Assembly (NCBI GenBank): GCA_944319915.1
Contig: CALUEY010000038.1
Coordinates: 25,980 to 89,979 of the forward strand
Reading direction: 5' to 3'
Length of the DNA stretch: 64,000 nucleotides
Source: an uncultured Prevotella sp.
GTDB lineage: Bacteria > Bacteroidota > Bacteroidia > Bacteroidales > Bacteroidaceae
In this document: positions 35,739-44,993 of the stretch, piece by piece
How the letters are laid out: each line of letters starts with the position of its first letter
How positions within the stretch are numbered: position 1 is the first letter of the stretch
Made by a program: the position numbers and the translations under genes
Notes under the pieces: model-generated
What the model saw: only the letters and a program-made list of their open reading frames with translations
What the model was told of the DNA's origin: nothing
Databases searched by the model: none

Positions 35739-38700
35739 TTAGACTTTCTCTATAGATACCGAAACCTTAAATCCGTCAAGGTCAAGCTCAGCCCCGGCAT
35801 TGGCCTCAAACGACAGCCCGTCGGCCAAAACCTGTGAACATATATAGTGGGAATGACTTTCCACCGCAGCTTTTAGGCGTTCATCGGGAGATATCGCCAC
35901 GTTTATCCTATCTGTTATCTCAAGGCCGCTGTCCTTTCGTAGGTTCTGTATGCGGTTGACCAACTCTCGTGCAAGGCCTTCGCTCCTTAGTTCATCAGTA
36001 AGCTCAACCTCAAGCGCAACAGTAACATTCCCGTCGTTGCTGACAAGCCACCCCGGGATGTCCTCACTGATAACTTCTACGTCGGCAACATCTATATCAA
36101 CAGGCTGGCCGTTGATTACAAACGTGGCGGTTCCTTTGTGCTCAAGCTCTGCTATCTCCTCTTGGGTCAGCGCGTCCATCTTGGCAGCCACATCCTTCAT
36201 GAGCTTGCCATATTTCTTGCCCATTGTACGGAAGTTGCATTTCACTTTCTTGACAAGGACATTTGTACCCTCGGCAAACTTCAATTGCTTGACGTTCACC
36301 TCATTGAGTATAAGTTCTTCAACTGCTTCTATACGTTTTTTTTGCTCCTCATCAACTGCAGGAATCATGATTTCCTGAAGCGGCTGGCGAACCTTGATAT
36401 TTACCTTGCGGCGCAATGCCAACACCATAGACGTTATCTTCTGCGCCAGCCCCATGCGCGATTCAAGCTCACTGTCAATGAAACGCTCGTCAGCCATAGG
36501 GAACTTGGCAAGATGCACAGAGCATAGTTCGTCGCGCTTAGTGACGCTCACCAAATCGAGGTACAGCCTGTCTGCATAGAACGGGGCAAACGGAGCCAAC
36601 AACCTTGCCACTGTCTCAAGGCAGGTATAAAGCGTTTGGTATGCTGAAAGCTTGTCTGTGCTCATCTCCTTGCCCCAGAAACGCTTGCGGTTCAAGCGCA
36701 CATACCAGTTAGACAGGTCGTCATTGACAAAGGCATCTATCAGTCGCCCTGCCTTTGTCGGGTCAAAGGCGTCCAGCTCGCGAGTTACATTCTTAACAAG
36801 AGTATGGAGCACCGACAATATCCAGCGGTCTATTTCAGGGCGTTCTGCCAGGTCAACGTCAGGCTCTGAGTAGTCAAAGCCGTCAACATTGGCATAAAGG
36901 CTGAAGAATGAATACGTATTATATAATGTACCAAAGAACTTGCGGCGCACCTCATCAACACCATCTGGAGAGAACTTTAGGTTATCCCATGGCTCAGAGT
37001 TTGTCAGCATATAGAAGCGCACAGGGTCTGCGCCGTACTTCTCTATCATCTCAAACGGATTGACCACATTACCCACGTGCTTGCTCATCTTGTTGCCCTT
37101 GGCGTCGAGCACAAGTCCGCTTGAAATTACATTCTTGAACGCAACGCTGTCAAACACAAGAGTGGCAATGGCATGCAGGGTGAAAAACCATCCACGGGTT
37201 TGGTCTACGCCTTCATTGATGAAATCGGCGGGGAAAGCCAATCGTTTGTCTATCAGTTCCTTGTTTTCAAAAGGATAATGAATCTGGGCATACGGCATTG
37301 ACCCTGAATCGAACCATACGTCAATCAGGTCGCTTTCCCTCTTCATCGGCTTGCCAGTACTGCTGACAAGCGTAATGTTGTCAACATACGGGCGGTGCAG
37401 GTCTATCCTGTCATAGTTTTCCTTTGAATAATCGCCTGGCACAAAACCTTTCTCCTTCAGCGGGTTTGCGCTCATGACGCCGGCTTTCACCGATTTTTCT
37501 ATTTCATCGTACAGCTCTTGCAAACTGCCTATGCACAATTCTTCGCCATCCTCATCGCGCCAAATAGGCAATGGCGTACCCCAGAAACGTGAGCGCGACA
37601 AGTTCCAGTCGTTTAGATTTTCAAGCCAGTTGCCAAACCTGCCTGTACCCGTGGACGCAGGCTGCCAATTGATGGTCTTATTCAGCTCCACCATACGGTC
37701 TTTCCCGGCTGTAGAGCGAATGAACCAACTATCAAGCGGATAATAAAGTATTGGCTTGTCTGTACGCCAGCAATGCGGATAGTTATGCACCTGCTTCTCT
37801 ATCCGGAATGCAGTTCCGGCCTGCTTCATCTCCATGCAAATGATGATGTTAAGGTCTTCTGCCTTGCTTGCGGCCTTCTCGTCATACTTTCCACCGACGT
37901 TGAATTCAGGCTTGTATGCGTTTTTAACATAGTCTCCGGCGTGATGGCTGTAGGCTTCTACATTCACGCACTTGTCAAGAAAGTTTGCATCAAGCTCATC
38001 CACCTTATAATACTTTCCCTCCAAGTCGACCATTGGGCGCGTCTCTGCCTTTTTGTTGACAAGGAAAAGGGCCGGAATATGGGCGTCGGCTGCCACACGG
38101 GCGTCGTCAGCGCCAAATGTGGGAGCAATGTGCACTATGCCTGTACCATCTTCGGTTGTTACATAGTCGCCCGATATCACCCGGAAAGCTGTGTCTTCCA
38201 TCTCAACGAAACGCTCCTTGCCATTCTCGCTGTTGAAAACTTTCTCGGGATGCTGTGTCGCATAATCGTTTACATAATCGGCCGCATGTTCACCTATGCG
38301 CTGGCAAGGCTTGACCCAAGGCATCAGCTGAAGATACTTTATTCCTACCAGTTCCGTACCCTTGTACTTGCCAACCACACGGTAAGGCACGACCTTGTCG
38401 CCATGCTTGTAATCTTCCATGGGCTTGTCCTTGCCCTCTGGCGACAGGTAAGTTCCAAGGCAATCTTCGGCCAAAATGACGGTAATCGGAGCGTCGTTAT
38501 ACGGATTGTAGGTTTGCACTGCAACGTACATGAAGCTCGGCCCCACGCACAACGCCGTGTTTGAAGGCAAGGTCCATGGAGTGGTTGTCCATGCTGCGAA
38601 ATAGGCTTCGCCCCATTTGGCCCACTCTGCCTTGGGTGCTGCGATTTTGAACAAAGCCGTTGTTGTGGTGTCCTTGACATCGCGATAGCACCCAGGCTGG

Positions 38701-39305
38701 TTCAGCTCATGCGAGCTGAGGCCAGTGCCTGCTGCCGGCGAATACGGCTGTATGGTGTATCCCTTATAGAGCAAGCCTTTCTGGTGAAGCTGCTTGAGCA
38801 GCCACCAAAGCGTCTCCATGTATTTGTTGTCGTATGTTATGTATGGATGGTCAAGGTCAACAAAATACCCCATCTCCTCAGTCAGCCTGCGCCACTCGGC
38901 AGTGAACTTCATGACATTCTCACGGCACTTGCGGTTGTAGTCCTCTACAGATATGTACTTGTCTGATTCCTTGTTGTCGATGTCGGCCTTGGTTATCCCA
39001 AGTTCTTTTTCAACTCCAAGTTCAACTGGCAAGCCATGAGTGTCCCAACCGGCCTTGCGGCGCACTTGGTATCCTTTCATCGTCTTGTAGCGGTTGAACG
39101 TATCTTTGATGGCTCGGGCAAAGACATGGTGGATGCCGGGATTTCCGTTGGCCGATGGTGGGCCTTCGAAGAATATAAACTGAGGACATCCTTCCCGCTC
39201 ATCGACGGACTTATGGAAAACATCATTCTCATTCCATCTCTCAAGTATTTCCTTGTTCACCTGAGTCAGGTTCAAGCCATTATGTTCGGCGAATTTCTTT
39301 GCCAT
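35739..39305 (-). CDS. ileS: Isoleucyl-tRNA synthetase
   Basis: Charges tRNA-Ile with isoleucine and edits misactivated valine. The 1188-residue class I enzyme has the HIGH-type motif as PSANGNPGIHH near residue 55, the KMSKS motif as NKMSKHVGNV near residue 740, an inserted CP1 editing domain between them, and an anticodon-binding helical domain with a C-terminal extension ending in LDGFKVSVSIEKV. Length is normal for the eukaryote-like clade common in Bacteroidetes. It heads an eight-gene operon and has a well-matched promoter. Confidence 0.96.
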   Translation of the reverse strand: MAKKFAEHNGLNLTQVNKEILERWNENDVFHKSVDEREGCPQFIFFEGPPSANGNPGIHHVFARAIKDTFNRYKTMKGYQVRRKAGWDTHGLPVELGVEKELGITKADIDNKESDKYISVEDYNRKCRENVMKFTAEWRRLTEEMGYFVDLDHPYITYDNKYMETLWWLLKQLHQKGLLYKGYTIQPYSPAAGTGLSSHELNQPGCYRDVKDTTTTALFKIAAPKAEWAKWGEAYFAAWTTTPWTLPSNTALCVGPSFMYVAVQTYNPYNDAPITVILAEDCLGTYLSPEGKDKPMEDYKHGDKVVPYRVVGKYKGTELVGIKYLQLMPWVKPCQRIGEHAADYVNDYATQHPEKVFNSENGKERFVEMEDTAFRVISGDYVTTEDGTGIVHIAPTFGADDARVAADAHIPALFLVNKKAETRPMVDLEGKYYKVDELDANFLDKCVNVEAYSHHAGDYVKNAYKPEFNVGGKYDEKAASKAEDLNIIICMEMKQAGTAFRIEKQVHNYPHCWRTDKPILYYPLDSWFIRSTAGKDRMVELNKTINWQPASTGTGRFGNWLENLNDWNLSRSRFWGTPLPIWRDEDGEELCIGSLQELYDEIEKSVKAGVMSANPLKEKGFVPGDYSKENYDRIDLHRPYVDNITLVSSTGKPMKRESDLIDVWFDSGSMPYAQIHYPFENKELIDKRLAFPADFINEGVDQTRGWFFTLHAIATLVFDSVAFKNVISSGLVLDAKGNKMSKHVGNVVNPFEMIEKYGADPVRFYMLTNSEPWDNLKFSPDGVDEVRRKFFGTLYNTYSFFSLYANVDGFDYSEPDVDLAERPEIDRWILSVLHTLVKNVTRELDAFDPTKAGRLIDAFVNDDLSNWYVRLNRKRFWGKEMSTDKLSAYQTLYTCLETVARLLAPFAPFYADRLYLDLVSVTKRDELCSVHLAKFPMADERFIDSELESRMGLAQKITSMVLALRRKVNIKVRQPLQEIMIPAVDEEQKKRIEAVEELILNEVNVKQLKFAEGTNVLVKKVKCNFRTMGKKYGKLMKDVAAKMDALTQEEIAELEHKGTATFVINGQPVDIDVADVEVISEDIPGWLVSNDGNVTVALEVELTDELRSEGLARELVNRIQNLRKDSGLEITDRINVAISPDERLKAAVESHSHYICSQVLADGLSFEANAGAELDLDGFKVSVSIEKV

Positions 39306-39336
39306 TGTCTATTTTTCTTATATAATGTGTGAGCCG

Positions 39337-39367
39337 CAAAGTTAATATATTTTTTTTAGGGAGCAAA
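39337..39367 (-). promoter_or_regulatory. Promoter of ileS operon
   Basis: On the minus strand TTTG (39364-39367), 19-bp spacer, TAACTTTG (39337-39344). Predicted leader is about 28 nt. The 39368-40185 spacer also holds a repeat array and a hairpin. Confidence 0.75.
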
Positions 39368-39877
39368 ATAAAATTATCATTTTTAACCCAAATCAGCCAT
39401 TGGCATTCATGCTGATTTTCCATTCATGCCAGGCCCATTGCACACTATCTTCATCATAGGGCAAAAGTCATACCCATATATTAGATTAGTTACATGGTGA
39501 CGAAAGGAACGATAAATTAGCAAAATAGCATCGTTGCATTCAAGTAAACATCGAAGCTGTTATGCCACGTTGCAAGGCTTGATTTAAACCAAATCGAATT
39601 CAACTTGTGCCATATTTTGTGTCCATGTCACGCAGGGTTGGCCTCAGCAGTGCAGCAGGCTTGGCAGCCCACGCAGTGGGCGAGGCGAAATACGGGATGA
39701 AGGCAAGAATGCCAAACAAGACGAAGAGTCATTGAAACAACCGACACAAACAACAACAATGTACACTGATGCAATTGTGGTTAAAATACAGGTAGCCAAT
39801 TGCGCAGGACACAATATGTAAGAATAAATTACCCACAGGCCTCAATCTGCCAACACGTTGACCATGAGGAAGTTGCA

Positions 39878-39965
39878 GAACGGGCGTTTCTGTCTTGTGA
39901 AACAGTACGTCTTGCAGCCTGAAACCGGCCGTTTTGCATTGCGAAATAGGCCGTTTCAGCTACCC
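39878..39965. repeat. 22-bp repeat array, copy 4 of 6
   Basis: Units start at 39878, 39900, 39922 and 39944; units 3 and 4 carry the GGCCGTTT core and unit 1 is one base out of register. It lies about 570 bp upstream of ileS, between ileS and the DnaJ-like gene. Confidence 0.8.
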
Positions 39966-40043
39966 ACTGGACACATTGCATGGAACGGGCATCGTCATGT
40001 AAATTTTCCTTACCGCCAAATACATTATAAAACAATATGCAAA

Positions 40044-40089
40044 AAATCCCCGTAAATGCACTTGCAACAACAAGCATTTACGGGGATTT
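40044..40089 (-). terminator. Rho-independent terminator of DnaJ-like gene
   Basis: Arms AAATCCCCGTAAATGC and GCATTTACGGGGATTT form a perfect 16-bp stem with a 14-nt loop. On the minus strand it is followed by TTTTTT. It lies 96 bp past the stop. Confidence 0.85.
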
Positions 40090-40185
40090 CTGCATGATAT
40101 AGAGGCAAAAAGCCCCAATATCCAAAACTTGCAAACGTGCCATATATCGAGACTCTAGCAACAGTCTGCATTTTGCCGCATTAGT

Positions 40186-40872
40186 TCAAGCTAATTTCAT
40201 TTCCTGAAGCAGCTCTTTCTGCCTTGCGCTTAGATTGGTAGGCAACTTCACATTGTACGTGATGATCAAGTCACCATAAGTGCCATCACCACGGTCATAG
40301 CCCTTGCCCTTAAGCCTCACTTTTGCTCCATTCTGCGTTTCAGGCTTTACCTTCAGCTTTATCTTGGAACCATCTTTCAGCTGTATTATTATTTCGCCAC
40401 CGAGCAACGCTGTGTACAAGTCGATGTTTACGTTGGCGTTCATCTCGCCACTGTGCTGGCGCGTTCCGCCAAAGCCGTCGAAGCCATGTGTGGCGCGCCG
40501 ACCTTTGCCGCCAAAAAGTTGCTCAAAAAACGAGCTGAAGCCGCCACCGCCCATCCCGCTGCCAAAGCCACTGAAGTCGAATCCATCGAAAGGCGAGCCG
40601 CCCGCAGTATTTCCATACGAGCCTCCGGCAGCATTATATGCATCGGCATTGCGCCACTGCTCGCCATATTGGTCGTATTTCTTGCGTTTTTCCGGATCGC
40701 CTATCACGTCGTAAGCTTCGTTAAGAGCCTGGAATTTCGCCTTTGCCTTGGGGTCATCAGGATGAAGGTCAGGGTGAAACTGCTTGGCACGCTTAAGGTA
40801 AGCGCGCTTAACATCCTTTTGAGGGATATTCCTGTCTACACCAAGAATCTTGTAGTAATCAATAAATGCCAT
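40186..40872 (-). CDS. DnaJ-domain co-chaperone, CbpA-like, short
   Basis: A 228-residue J-domain co-chaperone for DnaK. The N-terminal J domain contains [20 protein letters not shown] and [12 protein letters not shown] with HPD at residues 33-35, and a Gly/Phe linker ([20 protein letters not shown]) follows. The C-terminal substrate region is only about 85 residues ([16 protein letters not shown], later RLKGKGYDR and [11 protein letters not shown]), matching the second CbpA beta domain; the first and the dimer end seem reduced, and no zinc finger is present. The ATG at 40872 is chosen because AGGAGG (40880-40885) precedes it by 7 bp, a rare Shine-Dalgarno here. A frame upstream of that ATG would be unsupported. 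Confidence 0.88.
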   Translation of the reverse strand: MAFIDYYKILGVDRNIPQKDVKRAYLKRAKQFHPDLHPDDPKAKAKFQALNEAYDVIGDPEKRKKYDQYGEQWRNADAYNAAGGSYGNTAGGSPFDGFDFSGFGSGMGGGGFSSFFEQLFGGKGRRATHGFDGFGGTRQHSGEMNANVNIDLYTALLGGEIIIQLKDGSKIKLKVKPETQNGAKVRLKGKGYDRGDGTYGDLIITYNVKLPTNLSARQKELLQEMKLA

Positions 40873-40984
40873 AATCGTTCCTCCTTGCTTTTTACTGAAA
40901 AATGCAGCAAAAACCATGCCCAAGGCTCTCGATTGATATGCCATAAGGCTTTACTTTGGGCAAAGAAACAATTTCGACAAACAT

Positions 40985-41026
40985 TTTCGGCTGTTTAAGC
41001 CCCAGTCTGGGCTTAAACAGCCGAAA
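40985..41026. terminator. Strong hairpin between rubrerythrin and DnaJ genes
   Basis: Perfect 18-bp stem (arms 40985-41002 and 41009-41026) with a 6-nt loop CAGTCT. It probably ends the perR-rubrerythrin transcript (75 bp downstream of the rubrerythrin stop), though the T-tract is short. Confidence 0.75.
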
Positions 41027-41101
41027 GAAATGTATGCCAAGCATTGGCAATGCTAAAAGAGGCTCTTGGAAGAACTGTATGCCTATGCTTACGGCACGGG
41101 G

Positions 41102-41752
41102 TTAATAATTCTCTGCCCTCACCTGGAAGTAGCTCTGCGGATGGTTGCATACAGGGCAAACATCGGGTGCAGACTTTCCAATGACAATGTGGCCACAATT
41201 GGCGCACTGCCAAACAGCATCACCGTCCTTAGAGAACACTTTCTTGTCGCGCAGGTTTTTCAGCAGCTTGCGATAGCGCTCCTCATGCTCTTTCTCAATG
41301 GCTGCCACGCCCTCGAACTTCTCGGCAATCTCAATGAAGCCCTCTTCGCGTGCCTCCTTGGCCATGCGCGCATACATATCAGTCCACTCGTAATTCTCCC
41401 CATTGGCAGCATCCTCAAGGTTGGCCTCAGTACCCGACACCTCACCACCGTTAAGGTATTTATACCAAAGCTTGGCATGCTCCTTCTCGTTGTTGGCTGT
41501 CTCTTCAAATATCGCTGCCATCTGCACAAACCCATCTTTCTTGGCCTTGGATGCAAAATAGGTGTATTTATTGCGTGCCATCGATTCTCCGGCGAAGGCC
41601 TCCTGAAGGTTTTTTTCGGTCTTTGTTCCTTTCAGGCTCTTGCCTATCTCCTTGAACTTACTTGCAGGGGCGTTGCATACCGGGCACTTCTCGGGTGCCT
41701 CATTGCCTTCGTGGACATATCCACATACAGTACAAACGAATTTCTTGCTCAT
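41102..41752 (-). CDS. rbr: Rubrerythrin with two rubredoxin-like domains
   Basis: A 216-residue diiron peroxide-reducing protein for oxidative defence in anaerobes. It has three parts: an N-terminal rubredoxin-like Fe site ([12 protein letters not shown] and EKCPVC, Cys7, Cys10, Cys23, Cys26), a four-helix ferritin-like diiron domain ([42 protein letters not shown]), and a C-terminal rubredoxin domain ([10 protein letters not shown] and PDVCPVC). Most rubrerythrins have only the C-terminal one. The ATG at 41752 begins the first Cys motif; an upstream frame into the perR gene is unlikely. It follows perR by 40 bp as its probable regulon partner. Confidence 0.93.
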   Translation of the reverse strand: MSKKFVCTVCGYVHEGNEAPEKCPVCNAPASKFKEIGKSLKGTKTEKNLQEAFAGESMARNKYTYFASKAKKDGFVQMAAIFEETANNEKEHAKLWYKYLNGGEVSGTEANLEDAANGENYEWTDMYARMAKEAREEGFIEIAEKFEGVAAIEKEHEERYRKLLKNLRDKKVFSKDGDAVWQCANCGHIVIGKSAPDVCPVCNHPQSYFQVRAENY

Positions 41753-41792
41753 AACGTATTTGTTTAAAATGATTAATGATAATGTTGGTTCT

Positions 41793-42221
41793 TCACTCTT
41801 TGGTTGCTGAACATTTTGCGCATATACCTTTATAATATAACTGCACTTCGTCAACAGTGTTGCCTCCAACGCTCTCTCCTATGGGCAGTTGAGGCATGCA
41901 GATACCATCCATGTCTATTATCCGCCCACATCGGCGGCAGTAGAAGTGGGCATGTGGCACTGTCACTCCATCGTAGCACACTCTGTGCTCGTCGATGGTT
42001 ATCATTTGTGCTGCCTTGCATTCGGAAAACAAGCGCAGCGTATTGTATACTGTGGTCTTGCTAAGAGTGGGGAACTTACGCCCTAAATCCTTATGCACCT
42101 CGTCTACAGTAGAGTGAGTATGGTGCGAAAGGAGGTAGTCCATTATGATCAGTCGCTGGACTGACGGACGCAACCCGCTATCTTCAAGCCGCTTATATGC
42201 TTCTTTTTCTTTAGGTAACAT
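41793..42221 (-). CDS. Fur-family repressor, PerR-like
   Basis: A 142-residue Fur-family DNA-binding repressor, more like the peroxide sensor PerR than iron sensor Fur. The helix-turn-helix is [30 protein letters not shown]. The metal-binding region includes [14 protein letters not shown] and the paired Cys GICAKC near the end. It is directly upstream of rubrerythrin, which PerR typically controls. The ATG at 42221 lies downstream of the promoter; a longer frame would run through the promoter boxes. A 24-bp-arm inverted repeat lies just beyond the -33 box. Confidence 0.88.
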   Translation of the reverse strand: MLPKEKEAYKRLEDSGLRPSVQRLIIMDYLLSHHTHSTVDEVHKDLGRKFPTLSKTTVYNTLRLFSECKAAQMITIDEHRVCYDGVTVPHAHFYCRRCGRIIDMDGICMPQLPIGESVGGNTVDEVQLYYKGICAKCSATKE

Positions 42222-42243
42222 CGTTGCATTGTTTTCTTGCTTG

Positions 42244-42274
42244 CAAAGATAATAAATATAGTTCATGCCACAAA
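42244..42274 (-). promoter_or_regulatory. Promoter of perR-rubrerythrin operon
   Basis: On the minus strand TTTG (42271-42274), 19-bp spacer, TATCTTTG (42244-42251). The -33 box overlaps by two bases a large inverted repeat. Confidence 0.75.
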
Positions 42275-42325
42275 ACAAAATTGGATAAATTACAAATCAT
42301 TTTTGTAATTTATCCAATTTTGTTT
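42273..42325. repeat. 24-bp perfect inverted repeat at the perR promoter
   Basis: Arms at 42273-42296 and 42302-42325 are exact reverse complements (centre TTACAAATCATTTTTGTAA), 5-nt loop TCATT. AT-rich, with TTTGTAA-type half sites. It lies between the GH2 stop and the perR promoter: either a terminator for GH2 or an operator for the PerR-like regulator. Confidence 0.9.
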
Positions 42326-42406
42326 CGCTTATGCTCTATTATGAGCCATGCATCGGTTAAAAATGCCGCCTATTAATGGCTTATGGCACATACATCATGC
42401 ATTATC

Positions 42407-44818
42407 TCATTCCGTGGTGAAAGTCTTTTTCACTTTTTTAAGCCCTTCTGTTGCAACTTCGAGTGTCACCTTGCCCGGCTCTCGCGTTGAGCGCAATATC
42501 ACAGTGGCCGTACCTTTATAAAGTCGGCGCTTGTTGCCTACTGTGAGTTCCTCGCTATTCATGTCGCCATTGATTACGCCTACAATTTCAGCCGGACCTT
42601 CAACTGTGAATGTCAACTCGTTTTGAGATCCCTGCACTTGGCGGCCCTTAGAATCTACCGCGCATACCCTTACGTGCTGCAAGTCTTGTCCATCGGCTTT
42701 CCATGCCGGGTTATCTGCTGTCGCCGTGAGCTTCTTGGCCTCGGTTGTGGTCTCTATCTTGTGGCGAGCCACTACCCTGCCACCTTTCTTTGCTATAGCT
42801 TCAATATAGCCCTCTTCGTACTTGACATTATCCCATTTTATTTTGTTGCGACTTTGGGGATTAGTCGGATTCTTTTTCTTTCCGATGCTCTTGCCGTTGA
42901 CAAAAAGTTCAACTTCATCAGCGTTGGTATACGTATAAAGCGACAATACGCTACCGGCTTTCCTGTTCCAATGGTCTGACATTCGTTGCGAGCCTACCTT
43001 AACATCGTTCCATACTGTATTGTCTTCACTATCAACGATTCCGATATGCACCACAGGGTCATCTGGCTTGAACATACTCCACAGCAAATAAGCAATGGGC
43101 TTAGGCTCAAGCGAGATGTCAAATGCACCTTGTATCCATCCCTTTGCAGGCCAGCCATTAGACTCCCCAAGGTAGTCTATCATGCCCCAATATGCCAATC
43201 CAACCACTTTGTCGAGGTCCATCTCAAAGAAATTGGGCCCCATCATCGCAGTGTTAGCCTCACTCTGGTAGAAAATAAGATTTGGGAAGCGCCTGCTGTC
43301 GCCTGGGAAATACATATACCTGTAATTGTAAGAGGCAATGTCGGTTTCAAGGACGAGTGGTGCCGGAAGCGAATCGGTCTTCAAGCTGCGCTTTCGTGGG
43401 TGCATTGCAACGGTAACGGGGCGTGTCTTGTCGTACCTGTGTAGCAATTCCCTCTGAAGACGATAAGGGGTTACGCCCCAATCTGCATACGGCAATGACC
43501 AATACTGCTGCAACTCGTTGCCAAGGCTCCACATCACGACTGACGGATGGTTGCGGTCGCGCCGAACAAATTCAGGCACATCATGCTGCCACATATTGAC
43601 CCATTCTGTCCGCCCGCCGGCAAATTGCGTGAGCCATTTATCATAAAGTTCGTCCACAACAAGCATTCCATACTTATCGCACAAGTCGAGAAACGACTTG
43701 CTGTATGGATTATGGGATGTGCGGATATGGTTGAATCCAAATTTCTTAAGCAGCTGTATTCGCTTCTCCATTGCGCGCGGATAAGCAGCAGCTCCAAGCG
43801 CACCAAGTGTGTGATGGTTGGCATTACCCTTAAAGAGAACCTTCTTCCCGTTGAGCTTGAAGCCAAACTGGGGCGAATACTCAAACCAACGAACCCCAAA
43901 GTTTTCACTAACGCGGTCAGCAACAGTACCATCCGGGCGGTAAAGCGTAACGATGGCCTTGTATAAATGAGGTGTTTCGCAACTCCAAAGCCTCGGAGAC
44001 ATGAGCGTAATGCTGTCCACCAGATATTCGTTTACCTTCTGGCCGCGATTGTATTCCACTTTTTTAGTCACATCTGACACCGTATCTCCGTCCGCATCTA
44101 TAATTTTGGTATTCACCCTTAAGTCCTTTACATTCAGGTAACAAGCCATTTCCGCCTGTATCATCACCGTTGCACGGGTTTCGCTAACGTTTGGCGTGGT
44201 TATGTAAAGAGGATGGCGCGTAAAGTACTGACGAGGGTCAGTGACAATGATAGTGACATCTCTGTACAACCCGCCGCCGGTATACCAGCGGGAGTTTTCT
44301 GGCTTTTGCGTATTAGCCTTCACTGCGATGACATTGGGCTGGCCAAACTTCAGGAGTTTTGAGATGTCGATATCAAACCCAAGATACCCATAATCTGTTC
44401 CGCCAATGCGTTCGCCATTTAGGAAAACATCGCCTACGAGCATTATCCCCTCAAAGTCAAGAATGACACGCTTGCCTTTCCATGAGTCATCGGGAGTGAA
44501 TGTCTTGCGATACCAACCGATGCCCATTTCCTTGAATCCTCGTGAGCTGAGGCGGCTCCTCACGTTGCTCGCGATGTCTGAATTGTCAGCTTTTTCTCCC
44601 TTGGCGGGAGCAACCCACGGCTGATAAATCTGAAAATCGTGCGGCACGGTTACACTCTCCCACTTACTGTCGTCAAGACCCAAGCTCTGAGCACCTTCTA
44701 AATCACCGGCGTGAAACCGCCAATCAAAATTAAAGTTGTGGACAACCCGAGGACCATCCGCAGCGCTCATAGGCAGCAAGGCCATGATCGCCATAAAAAC
44801 AAATGCTATTCTCTTCAT
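42407..44818 (-). CDS. Glycoside hydrolase family 2 (beta-galactosidase-like)
   Basis: An 803-residue exported GH2 enzyme that cleaves terminal beta-linked sugars, most often beta-galactosides or glucuronides from dietary or host glycans. A signal peptide (RIAFVFMAIMALLPMSAA) precedes the sugar-binding domain (NFNFDWRFHAG), the immunoglobulin-like domain, then the TIM barrel. The acid/base Glu is in MWSLGNELQQYW near residue 433 and the nucleophile Glu in FYQSEANTAMM near 517. The C-terminal third contains DUF4982- and invasin-like segments. Substrate specificity cannot be fixed by eye. The ATG at 44818 starts the signal peptide; an upstream frame is unsupported. Two TATCTTTG boxes upstream (44928 and 44967) could drive it. 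Confidence 0.9.
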   Translation of the reverse strand: MKRIAFVFMAIMALLPMSAADGPRVVHNFNFDWRFHAGDLEGAQSLGLDDSKWESVTVPHDFQIYQPWVAPAKGEKADNSDIASNVRSRLSSRGFKEMGIGWYRKTFTPDDSWKGKRVILDFEGIMLVGDVFLNGERIGGTDYGYLGFDIDISKLLKFGQPNVIAVKANTQKPENSRWYTGGGLYRDVTIIVTDPRQYFTRHPLYITTPNVSETRATVMIQAEMACYLNVKDLRVNTKIIDADGDTVSDVTKKVEYNRGQKVNEYLVDSITLMSPRLWSCETPHLYKAIVTLYRPDGTVADRVSENFGVRWFEYSPQFGFKLNGKKVLFKGNANHHTLGALGAAAYPRAMEKRIQLLKKFGFNHIRTSHNPYSKSFLDLCDKYGMLVVDELYDKWLTQFAGGRTEWVNMWQHDVPEFVRRDRNHPSVVMWSLGNELQQYWSLPYADWGVTPYRLQRELLHRYDKTRPVTVAMHPRKRSLKTDSLPAPLVLETDIASYNYRYMYFPGDSRRFPNLIFYQSEANTAMMGPNFFEMDLDKVVGLAYWGMIDYLGESNGWPAKGWIQGAFDISLEPKPIAYLLWSMFKPDDPVVHIGIVDSEDNTVWNDVKVGSQRMSDHWNRKAGSVLSLYTYTNADEVELFVNGKSIGKKKNPTNPQSRNKIKWDNVKYEEGYIEAIAKKGGRVVARHKIETTTEAKKLTATADNPAWKADGQDLQHVRVCAVDSKGRQVQGSQNELTFTVEGPAEIVGVINGDMNSEELTVGNKRRLYKGTATVILRSTREPGKVTLEVATEGLKKVKKTFTTE

Positions 44819-44927
44819 ATTAATAATAAGTATTGTTATTGGCAAAAAGCAATATAAAGCAAATCCGTCCAATGTATATGCCACCTTAAATCGGGGTCAA
44901 AGCACTGGTCGACAGCATGCACTTATG

Positions 44928-44974
44928 CAAAGATAAGGAGAAAAAGGCAAAAAGAGACGCTTTGCGCAAAGATA
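44928..44974 (-). promoter_or_regulatory. Candidate -7 boxes of GH2 gene
   Basis: Two minus-strand TATCTTTG boxes, at 44928-44935 and 44967-44974; neither has a TTTG at the right distance. The near one implies a leader of about 106 nt. Confidence 0.35.
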
Positions 44975-44993
44975 TTTCACGGCTCCCCACAAA

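Noticed and set aside
37773-38564. 263-residue plus-strand frame within ileS
   Set aside because: Antisense shadow inside a full-length conserved gene.
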